Assembly (NCBI RefSeq): GCF_002994745.2
Contig: NC_037089.1
Span: forward strand, 82,918,347-82,982,346
DNA: 64,000 bases
Origin: Rosa chinensis
Lineage: Eukaryota; Streptophyta; Magnoliopsida; Rosales; Rosaceae
Direction of reading: 5' to 3'
Shown here: positions 48,904 through 58,488 of the stretch, in pieces
How the letters are laid out: every line of letters starts with the position of its first letter
Position numbering within the stretch: position 1 is the first letter of the stretch
Notes under the pieces: generated by a model
What the model was told of the DNA's origin: nothing
Databases searched by the model: none
Seen by the model: only the letters and a program-made list of their open reading frames with translations
Program-made: the position numbers and the translations under genes

Positions 48904-50402
48904 TGATTACACGCATTTCAATGCGTGTAATTATATCTAAAACATGAGAATTAGGCTAATCTTTAAGTCAATTAATATGTTATTAATCTATTTTTATTTA
49001 TTTTATAGTAAATAAGTGGAGTTGTGAATTTCAGAAGAAGTTGTGTAAAAATGGAGCAATTTGGAGTTTCCGACAAAAAGACAAAATAGCCGACGCGAGT
49101 CAACCGTAGTCAAAGCCATCAAGTGAGCGGAATCCAATCGCCTCCAATAATTTGTGCGAAAGTGCATTGAGAAGAGAAAGAAAAAAGGCAAGGAAGAAAG
49201 AAAGAAAAAGAAAAAGAGAGATCTAAAAAAATAATTAATTACATCAGCTTGACATCATGGTGACGTCATCCATTCCTTCTTTCCTTACGTGCTAGACACA
49301 CAACCTTAATTCCTTATCATCATTTTTTTTTTCTTCTCACGCACAGCCATACAATTAACCCATCTTATTTCTCTACACTCTACACACCACGACCAGCCAC
49401 ACATTAATTCCAAGGCCCATCTTCCTCTTTCATATATATAGACCGAAAAACCCTATAGCCGCACTCCACCATTCCCTATCCTCTCTCTTCTCCAACAGTG
49501 TTGCACACCACCTCCCCTCCATTTTCCATCTTCTCTCTCATTCTTCTCTTCCCAATTTATCATTCTCTACCATCTTTCTCAAGGACCAATTAAGGGGCTT
49601 TCACTTTACATCATCAAGACTTCATCACCACAAAGAGATTTTGGCTTTGGTAAATAGTGGGGGCTTAATTTCAAATTGGGTTCATATTTGCCTATAGCAA
49701 ATTGTGAGCCTAGCTTGTGCTCCCTCTCTCCTCTATCATTTCTCTTAATTTCTTATATTTTGGATGATGTATTTGAGTATAGGTAGTGAGTAGTTCAATT
49801 TTGGGAGTTAGGGTTGTGAAGCCCTAACTCATCTTCTGTAAATATTGTTGCTTTACTTTTAGTAAATGCAATTTCCATTGTGTATGCTTTAAATCCTAAT
49901 TTATTGGTCCTTAGAAGCATGTTTCTAGGCTTTGTCAACCTTAGAAATTATGTTGTGGGCAATTGCGATGAATAGATTGATAAATTGAAAACTTATTAGT
50001 CTTGTTGCATCTAGGATTTAAGTGTGGTGACCATTAGCTAGCTTAATTGTAGCTAAGATTGCTTGGGTCTCTATTATCTTGCACTCTAGGACTCTAATTT
50101 TAGATATTGCAGCCTTAACCGGCATAATGCCTAAGTTAGAGAGTTGATTGTGGCCCTAACCGGCATAATCAATACACCGAAAGAATAATTGGTTTAGAAG
50201 CCTTGACCGGTACTAGATATGGGACTTAACAAATATAGGAAATGCATGCATTTATGAAATTGGCATCGATGTTTACAAGATAGTTAGTGTGAATCAACCG
50301 ACACTCCCATTTTCCATTAATTTGAATTCCAATTTTAATTTCTTGCTGTTCAAGTAAAACCCTAATTTGTGTTTAGCCCAAACTCTAGGTTACTTGAACT
50401 AG
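48904..50402 (+). mobile_element. Athila-type LTR, cut by a copia insertion
   Basis: Starts TGATTACACG with a perfect hairpin, has a TATA box (CATATATATAGACC, about 49431-49443), and then the long AT-rich leader-like sequence usual for Athila LTRs, with GGGAGTTAGGGTTGTGAAGC near 49803 and repeated CCGGCATAAT phrases. At 50403 it is replaced by a copia LTR. Its likely internal region (gag-protease) reappears at 58489. Confidence 0.6.
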
Positions 50403-50551
50403 TGGTAATAGGGTTTAATTAGAAGAATCTAGAGATTATATTTCCTTGTATAATTCAGACTCTATTCATTGTAATCCTCTATATAAAGAGGCCCATATTA
50501 TCAATGAGAATGTACAGTGATTTCCTCTAAATTTTAGTTTCTCTAAAACAC
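50403..50551 (+). mobile_element. 5' LTR of a Ty1/copia element
   Basis: A short LTR (about 150 bp) starting TGGTAATAGGG, with a TATA box (CTATATAAAG, 50479-50488) and ending AAAACA near the TTATCAGCACG motif that commonly follows plant copia LTRs as a primer-binding-type sequence. Confidence 0.6.
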
Positions 50552-51528
50552 ATTATCAGCACGAAGCCCTAACCCTGAAATCCTCCTAAATTCGTAGCCT
50601 TCAAATCCCAGAAACTTCTGCCGCCCACCTTGAAGCTCTCACCTCCAGGAGCCCAGAACCAGTCGGAATCGACCTAAACCGGCCTCCAGAAATGACCAAA
50701 CCGGCCACCCAAGAAGAATCCGAAGATCTCCTACCTAGTTCGCCATCTTCCCGTCTACCCTTCACGGCCACCTTTTGTCAGTAGCTGCAACTCATACCCA
50801 GCTTCCGGGAGCTGGAAAAATCCTTCCCGGAACAGGCCATTAAAATTCCGAACCGGCCAGAAGTACCACTGCATCCTTGAACCTCAACCAATCTGCCCAA
50901 ATCCTTGTTCCAGTCAGCCTAAGTCATAGACAAGCCCAGAGGAAAACGAAAAGCCCAGAAGCCTAATTGTAACAGAAGTCTACGTGCCAGAAAGAAGGGG
51001 AGCAGCACTTGGCCCACTGACATCAGCCCACAGCCCTTGTGACGTCATTCCACCTCAGGCACCACATCAGCACAGCCACGTCAGCTCAGGTCAACGCTGG
51101 TCAACAACCGCTGACAGTTTCTGGTCAACTTTCCTGCAGCAGCCTGCAACTTTTCCGGCGACCTATTTCAAGGTATTTTTTTACTAAACGTTCCTGTTTT
51201 TTTAAAGAGTTTTTACATTCAATTTCTCTCATTTTTCTGGAACTTGCAACATCCCTTCTTCTACCCCCCCTTTCTTCATCATAGGGGAGACCAAAATTAA
51301 GCCGAACTGTGGGGGTTCGTACTCACTCCAAGCTTGGAGCTTGTAGAGTCCTCCAAACTTAGAGTTTGTTGAGATCAAACGATCGACTGCAAACATCATT
51401 GTTTCGATCTAATCCAACCCCTCTTGGAATTGACTTTCTTGGAAGCGACTACGCTCAGAAATTTTTATTCTTTTCGTGGTAGCCTTTTTCGTTCCGAAAC
51501 TAACCCTAATCTTTTGTTGTTTTTCAAG
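50552..51528 (+). other. 5' leader of the copia element
   Basis: About 980 bp between the LTR and the gag ATG. It begins with the ATTATCAGCACG motif and carries only short frames. No gene was recognised. Confidence 0.5.
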
Positions 51529-52638
51529 ATGAGTAACCTGAACAAGTTGAGCTTTGCTCCATTAGAAACAACAGGCGCAGGATACGACAAATGGGTCCAT
51601 GATGTGCGCCAGCATCTTAAGGCTGATGGGATCCTGAGTACGATCCAAGAGCCAAGTCAGAACGTGCTTACTCCTCAACAAGCTACCGATTTTGAAGCAA
51701 ATAGAGCTACGAGAGAGGCCAATGAAGCTAAAGCCATAATTCTCATGACAAGGCACATGAATGACGCACTCCAAAATGAGTACCTCAATGAGGAAGACCC
51801 CAGAAAACTATGGGTAGAACTCAAGCAGTGTTTTGGCAACCTTCGTGACTCCCTGCTTCCTGATTTAGAAGTGAGATGGCATAGCCTCCGCTTTTGTGAT
51901 TTCAAGTCTGTACTTGACTACAATTCGGAAACACTTCGTATCAAGTTTTTGATGGATTTCTGTGGGCAGAAAATCACTGATACGATGTTGATCGAGAAGA
52001 CTCTCTCTACCTTCCCCATCTCTGCATTGATGATAGCCAAGAACTATCGTATTGATGTCAATGCTAGACGCATCACAAGATTTCATGAGCTTATTGGAGC
52101 CATGAACGTAGCTGAAAAGCACGACAACATACTTGTGAAGAACTATAACTCTAGACCCGTGGGAGAAAAGCCAATTCTTGAGTCTAATTATAGTCGCGCC
52201 CCTAAGGGAGGGCGCTAGGAGCAAAACCCTAAGGAAAGGGATTATTCTGGACGTTCTGGTCCATATTCTCACCCCAAAGAGGAAGGAAATCGCCAAAATT
52301 GGCGTGCACAGAACCGTAGAGGTCAACGTGTGAAGAGAGAGAGAGGTAGAGCCTCTGACTATGGTGGTGGTACCACCAAGGATCATAGTAGTCCTTAACA
52401 CACCCTAGGCGCACCTCGATCAAGGGAGACTGACTATGATGATGCTTGTCATTGGTGTGGAGCGTCCGGACATTGGGCTAAAGCATGTAATGCACCCCAG
52501 AATGTTGCTAACGCGTACAGGACGTATCGTGAAGTAAAGGAAGCAAATTACATGGAGCAAGAAGATCAAGATGACGATCTCGCTCTAAGGGTTGAAGACT
52601 TCAAAGGCCAAGATCCAGAGACTGGCGATTTTGATTAA
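51529..52638 (+). pseudogene. Ty1/copia gag with zinc knuckle, two in-frame stops
   Basis: From ATG at 51529 the frame reads MSNLNKLSFAPLETTG, then a gag domain of the UBN2/DUF4219 type (KWVHDVRQHLKADG, LWVELKQCFG, SALMIAKNYR). It meets TAG at 52216-52218 and TAA near 52396 but stays in the same frame to TAA at 52636-52638. The last part holds a CX2CX4HX4C knuckle (CHWCGASGHWAKAC) and an acidic tail. The knuckle binds element RNA in related proteins. An in-frame ATG upstream at 51424 is less likely because the MSNLNKL start is the usual one. Confidence 0.8.
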
Positions 52639-54729
52639 GTCTTTTTATTTTCCAAGAGATGTCATAGGCAATTGCCAGATATTTTTTTAGTAGATGGCAA
52701 TGGTTTAGTATTTCTTCAAAGTAGGCTCACTCAAAGTAAGTGTGATGTCTAGGAAGGTTCTGAGATTAGTGGTACTTAAGCGAGCCTTCCTCTACCGACA
52801 TCTCGCTACTCACCTGGTCACATTTATTTTGGAATTACCGAAAGAAGTTAGACGACTACCATTGTTTTGCATTAGCTAGCATTTTGGATTAGATTTTCTT
52901 TGGTCAAAGAGACAATGATGTAACTCCGTTGGCTTATGAATAAAATTTCGAGTTCTTTTCATTATGACTCCATTTTGATTCTGAGCATATGCTTTTTGTA
53001 ACTACGATGGCTGGGCCATCAGTATTAATTCAAGGACATGGAATAGCCCAAGTTCCACTTGCCAAATGACACCTTAATTACTGTCACAGAAACTCTCTAT
53101 GCTCCTAGGGCCAATCACACCTATGAATAGCCAACGGATTCCATGCGAAAACGCATGTAGAAAACGGAAATGAGTTCCTTTGCAATACCTCTAATGATTG
53201 CGAACAAGGGTGAATCTTAAAGAAGTTTATGTGTCTCTCTAGTGGATTCTATGTCACTATTCAAGCTATTAATCCAATAAAGTTATGAGAGAAGATCTCT
53301 TGGATTTAGACACATATTGGTTTTGTCATGACAGGATAGATCATCCTAGTCATGATATGATGATGCGTCTACTAAAGATTTCACATGGACATCATTTCTT
53401 TCGAGCGAAACGAAGCATGAATCAAAAGTTGATTTCTGGACTAAGTGTGACCGACGAAGCTGCCTAGGGCACCGCCTCCGTCCACCACCAGCCTAGGGCT
53501 GGCACAGTCCCTATCCATGATGCCATGGATGGCTTCCATCATGGTGATGGCGTCCTAGGTGAACTTGCTTCAAATAGCGTTTCAGATGCTCAGACCCAAC
53601 CAAAATTGTCATTGGTTGCTTCTAAAGCCTCTCGCTCGTTTTACAAAGCCCGTTCCTTAGGAAAATTAGGACTGAGACCGTCCTATGCAAAGGATATGAA
53701 AATACTCATTTTGTTCTTACATACGTGGGGATTCTATTGACTATTTCAACCAACTTGCAGACATTTAAATATCTCATGATGTTGGTTGACACGCAAACAC
53801 TCTGGTCACGTGTTGTGTCATTGTTCACCTGTAATAGCTACTTATTCTATGCTCCTAGCACATATCATATGACAACGGGCTCACTCCCCAGATCATCCTA
53901 TTCCTTCAATTGGACTTGACGATGCTAGAGAGTTTACATCGAAGACTTTCGATGGTTATTGCATTGGGATTGATGTTGGACATTATATTCTCATGGACAC
54001 ACCCAAATGGTCTCGCGAAAACGACTACGATGGTAGTCAGGACATTGGTAATGCGCACCAATCTCCTTATTTCCACTTAGGGTGATGCAATATCTCATGC
54101 AGCTACGCTAATTCGTCTACGATCTACCGCCACTCAATCTACCTTTGCGTTACAGCTAGTGACTGGGTATGAGTATCATACTTATGCACATTTGAGTGAG
54201 CCATTTATGTGCCAATTGCACTGCCACAGCGCACTATGATAGGTCCTTATAGACGAATGGGCAACTACGTTGGACTTAAGTATCCAACAATCGTCCGCCA
54301 CTTCATGCCCTTGCTAGGCGACCTCCTTACCCCTAGATTTGCGAATGTCACTTTGATGAGACAGTCTTCCCATCATTAAGGGGAGATAAGAACACAGATG
54401 TTGAACCAGAACGACAGGAATTGTTGTGGTCTGTCCCCACTATGTCTCATCCCGATCCCTACTAAAGTGACGAGATCACACAAATATACTGCAAATATGC
54501 TGCAAACATGCCTGCAAGGAAGGACGTCCCTACGAGAGGACGTAGCACCACCCTACAAGGAGGTAAGCATGGGGCTAATGCCAAAGAGAGCGGCACTCTG
54601 GCATTATAGGCCATGGCCCCAACTAGGATGCGTGGGAGGCCCGTGAGTTCGAATGATACTTTGGCACATTTCAATCCTTTGATCATCAACACTCAAAATC
54701 CGTCTCATGAGTATCTTCCGGGTTATGGT
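52639..54729 (+). pseudogene. Decayed copia pol (protease, integrase remnants)
   Basis: Frames are broken every few dozen codons. Recognisable remains: a protease-downstream stretch near 53030-53230; a GAG_pre-integrase zinc-binding segment near 53290-53450 (FCHDRIDHPSHDMMMRLLK, with the expected leucine and glycine changed); an LGKLGLRPSYAKDMK piece near 53660; and integrase C-terminal pieces near 54240-54400 (GPYRRMGNYVG-like and LLGDLLTPRFANVT). The series stops at 54729, where the Tat LTR was inserted; the RT and RNase H half was not found. Confidence 0.65.
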
Positions 54730-55216
54730 TGTTAATGCTCAAAGTTCGGCAGTAGCCGATTCCTTGTTTAACACTGGTCCGCTACTCCGAAGACGTGGTG
54801 ACTCCCGCTTGCTGAAACACGAGAGACAGGGCGTCAGAGGGAGACCGTGTTGGGCGGTCTTCACTTCTCCGATGCCTAAGTCAGTCACTGTATACAGGCG
54901 GCATAGTAATAAATGAGTAGTAAATGTGTAATTAATGAGGAGAGAGGAGAGAACCTTTTATAGGTGAGGAAGAGGTTGATCTTCTTCTTGTTTCCGATGT
55001 GGGACTAATGCACTTCGATTCCCAGCGTCTAGAGCTTCTGATGCCATCTTGACGCGGCGCGTTAGCGGTGATCTGGGGGAGATCCAGGGCTCAAGCGGTA
55101 GCCCTCCTGGCCGTGCCTTCCCAGGTCACCCACTTGGTGAGATTCGATACCTCTGGCGGTACAATGAGCGTGGCTCATTATAGCTAATTATGCTTGTGAA
55201 CGTACGTGTAGGTACA
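54730..55216 (-). repeat. 3' LTR of element C
   Basis: 487 bp from TGTTAATGCTC to GTAGGTACA on the plus strand. The minus-strand TATA box CCTATAAAAGG lies at 54964-54954, matching the LTR of element A. CGTCAGAGGGAGACCG and GGTACAATGAGCGTGGCTCA are shared with that LTR. Confidence 0.85.
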
Positions 55217-55236
55217 AGTCCCCCAAGTCCCCAGTC
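55217..55236 (-). other. Polypurine tract of element C
   Basis: On the minus strand GACTGGGGACTTGGGGGACT abuts the LTR start TGTACCTACACG. This identifies the LTR as the 3' one and fixes the element orientation. Confidence 0.7.
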
Positions 55237-55803
55237 AAGGAGGGCAATCTTGGTTCGGGAGTTGATCGGCGGTGTGAAGCGTTTTCTCCACTTAGACTTG
55301 CAGAGCATAATTAGCGTTAGTGCGTTGTCAACCATGGGTTTACTGAGCGAACGCTTTATACCCTTTCGGGTGGGCTCCTGCTAGGCCCGCCAGGGAGTCC
55401 CCCACTCCCTAGCCAAGACGGACCTCCGGATGGTCGGCAAATTGTTTGTTGAGGGGAAGCTGCGCGGAGCAGAGGGTGTTGGGTAGCGAGCCCAATCTTA
55501 GTACCCAAGTGACGGGGGTCAACGAACCGGATCAGGGTAGTCGTAGACTGTTGACAAGTCCCCGTGTCCCATAGGGACGTTTTGACCGTAACGCCGCGTT
55601 GCGGTCGTCGTCAGAGTGAGGCGTAGCCTCGGGATTCGCCGCTGGCGGATACCCCCTGCTAGTTGTAGCAGGAAACAGCGTCGCGCGGACGTGTTTTGCG
55701 GTAGCTATTGAGCAGAGTTGTGCTCAGCAAGGCACTGGGTGTGTAAGGAGGGAGCTCTGCCGCCAGTGTCATGTGTAGTAGAGGCTGGGTGTTGTAAGTT
55801 GAT

Positions 55804-56206
55804 GAGTGGAAGTTCCGCTTAATGGGGACTCGCCCAGCGGGGACTTCGACACCTGGAAAGTGACAAGTGGGAAGTTCCACTAGCGGGGTTTCGCTCAGCG
55901 GACTTCGAGACTTGGAAAGTGACAAGTGAGAAGTTCCGCTAGCGGGGTTGCGCTCAGCGGACTTCGAGACTTGGAAAGTGACAAGTGAGAAGTCCCGCTA
56001 GCTGGGTTGCGCTCAGCGGACTTCGAGACTTGGAAAGTGACAAGTGAGAAGTTCCGCTAGCGGGGTTGCGCTCAGCGGACTTCGATACTTGGAGAGTGAA
56101 GTGAGAAGTTCCGCTAGCGGGGTTTCGCTCAGCGGACTTCAAGACTTGGAGAGTGAAGTGAGGAGTTCCGCTAGCGGGGTTTCGCTCAGCGGACTTCGAT
56201 ACTTGG
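55804..56206 (+). repeat. 59-bp tandem array of element C
   Basis: About seven copies of a unit of about 59 bp (two shortened) containing GAAGTTCCGCTAGCGGGGTT, GCGCTCAGCGGACTTCGAGA and CTTGGAAAGTGACAAGTGA. The CCGCTAGCGG core is a perfect palindrome. The array lies between the 3' LTR and the antisense promoter. Confidence 0.9.
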
Positions 56207-56469
56207 CGCTGTATACCCAAAAGTGGAGGCTTCCATTAGACATTTCCTCTGATGGTGGTTGACACGTGGCGAACGCTGAGAGGGTTAGCGTGTGGAGGCG
56301 TGTTACCTCCGCCTAGCCATCTCCCTGCCATTAATGCCGAGTAATGATAGGTTTTGTAACCGATGTGACGCCTCGGTTAATCCGGAGAGTAACTGGAATC
56401 GTGGGACACGTGGACGGCTGACTCTTGATGTCGTTTTTCAGCGGACGGCCTAGAACTATTTGACGTTGA

Positions 56470-56478
56470 CATAAAAGG
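56470..56478 (+). promoter_or_regulatory. TATA-like box for the antisense gene of element C
   Basis: CATAAAAGG, in an otherwise G-rich context, lies 478 bp upstream of the ATG at 56948. The intervening leader could contain an intron. Weak evidence on its own. Confidence 0.35.
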
Positions 56479-56947
56479 GGGGGAAGTTGGCATATTTGAC
56501 ACTGCTCTAAACTTTGAACTGTACTTCGTCGTCTTCAAGCTTTCTGCGTCTGAGATCGGAGAAGAAGGTTGAGGCGATATTGCCGAGTTTTCGTACGTGG
56601 AAGAACTGACGACCTCCGGCTCCGAAGACAAGTGCTCACACTGCTGTCAGAGACTCCATCATTGAGGTTAATATTCTGACTTATATCCCTGTTTCATTGG
56701 ATGTCTGCCATGGCAAATTTTTAGGTTTTGGGTGTTCCTGTGATATGTCCTTCGTTGACAGAGTGGGTTTGGGGATGGTTTGCTGTATTTGACAGAATTG
56801 GGGTTTTTAGGGATTTTCTAGATGGTCGAATCTAGGTTTGAGTGCGTTTGTTCTTGTTTTGGTATTTTTTGGGTTAAGTGTTGTTGATGTTCTTGGGTAC
56901 TGACTGATATAGGGATAGGTTAGATCTTGTGTTTTTAGGGTTTTGGG

Positions 56948-58488
56948 ATGGCCGACGTCATAGAGATTTCGAGCAGTGAGGATTCCGGATCTGAAGTGTC
57001 GTTCAGCGCGGCGGATAGAAATTTTATTGACTCGTTGCGTCCGTTTGCCCGTGCAGGAACCTCACTGCCAGAACCGCTAGAAGTCGAGCCGCTATAGACC
57101 ATTCCGTGGGGCATAGAAATGGGTCGTACATCGCGTCAGGAGAGTTCTAGGGCGGGGGAGGCCCCCGCTGCCTACACTCTGCACGAAGAACGCCTAGAAA
57201 GCAATAGTGCCTCCAGCGGTTCCGCTGGGGGGGGAGGTGTAGCAGGGGAGGATACGGAGTCGGCTTGGGTGTTTGAGGACGGCACCCCTATTGACGAGGC
57301 AGGAGGTAGGATGACTACTGTTGCCGTCAACCGGCTGAAGCGAGTGTTCCGGTTGCCCGGCGTGGTGAAGCTGCGTCTGCCGATGGTGGAGGAGAAAGCC
57401 TCGATCCTACCAGTGGGCCACGCCGCCGTGCACGAGGCTATATTCCGCGAGGGAGTGACCTTCCCGCTGGTGCCCAACCTTCATATCCTAGTGTGCGAGT
57501 TCGGCATTGCCTTTGGGCAAGTCTGCCCCAACATGTGGCGGTTGCTGCTGGCGCTGAACTCATTGTGGCGGTTGTCTGGTTGCAAAGGACCGACCGTGGC
57601 GGAGGTACTACACTTCTACGAACTGGTGTATGTGAAGCGCCAGGGTTGTAGAGGGCAAGTAAACCTCAGTCGTCGCCAAGGAGCGCCCAAGCTGATCGAG
57701 AACCTGAGAGACTCAATGTCGTACTGGCGGGGTTCCTTCTGCGTTGCCACGGCGGGGTGGGAGTACCAAGCGGGGTCCAATGAGGGGGAGCCCACGTTTA
57801 GGATTAAGTCGGAGTTCCAGCCCATCCGAGGTCGTTTGCCATTTCCGCTGAACATGGCTGGCGGGATTTATTTATTTATTTATTTATTTTTATTTTTTTG
57901 CACTATGTCCTGATAGTGTCTTTTTTGTGCAGCGGGGTTACGGTACAACCTAACTCGTGAGGAAGAGTGCCGCGTGGCACGCATTAGAGGTTGCTGGCGG
58001 AATCGCAACTTGCTGGACTTCCGTCTCCATACCGGGTGGGAGTTGTTGGTAGCTCAACAACTGACACGTGCCGTTAGTAAGTGGTCTCCGCTGTATTGCG
58101 CCTTTTGTGAGGTTGTCTGATGCTGACCGGTTTATTATTGTACATTTTTTTCGTAGAGACTCCACCAGGAAACAAGGCGAGCCGTGACGCTTTTGCGAAA
58201 GCAATGGACCGCGTTGAGATCGACAACTTCTTGGAGACCATGTATGCTTCCGGGCTGGAGGTGCAAAAAACGGCGGTGGACCCCGAGACGCTGGCGCTGA
58301 GCCCGTCAGAGGATCCTGTGGTGCTGCCAATGCCGCACCACTCTCATCTTGGTGGTGACGGGCTGCCTACCGTTCAGGCGGGGACCGGCGCGGTGAGTGA
58401 GACGGCGCAGCGGAAAGAGAGAGAGTCGGCCGTGCGGCGCGGGGTGCAGAAGAAAGCAGTGCGCCCAGCGGGGGGTGTCATTTCTTAG
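56948..58488 (+). pseudogene. Antisense accessory gene of element C, three exons (PF04195-like)
   Basis: Antisense to the element. Exon 1 starts at ATG 56948 (MADVIEISSSEDSG), has one in-frame TAG at 57095-57097, and continues from 57119 to about 57865. It holds VHEAIFREGVTFPLVPNLH and FGQVCPNMWRLL, matching the pattern of the putative gypsy type transposon domain (Transposase_28). A T-rich intron (about 57866-57932, ending GTGCAG) is expected, but its donor reads GG where GT should be, beside a TTTA repeat. Exon 2 is 57933-58076 (RYNLTREEE, WRNRNLLDFRLHTGW). Intron 2 has a clean GTAAGT and CGTAG. Exon 3 is 58157-58488 and keeps phase. The protein then ends at the junction with Athila sequence, so the coiled-coil half seen in element B is missing. 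Function is unknown. Confidence 0.65.

Larger units (their letters stand above)
54730..58487 (-). mobile_element. Truncated Tat-lineage element C (3' LTR, 3' untranslated region, antisense gene)
   Basis: A minus-strand element in which the 3' LTR (54730-55216), polypurine tract, untranslated block, tandem array and antisense gene survive. Pol, gag and the 5' LTR are missing because the sequence changes to Athila gag at about 58488. Its LTR is related to that of element A. It sits inside the copia pol remnant, with flank ATGGT at the left. Confidence 0.75.

Noticed and set aside
56948..58488. A host gene or DNA transposase
   Set aside because: Position inside a Tat element, antisense orientation and a counterpart in element B show it is an accessory gene of the retrotransposon; no transposase catalytic motif is visible.
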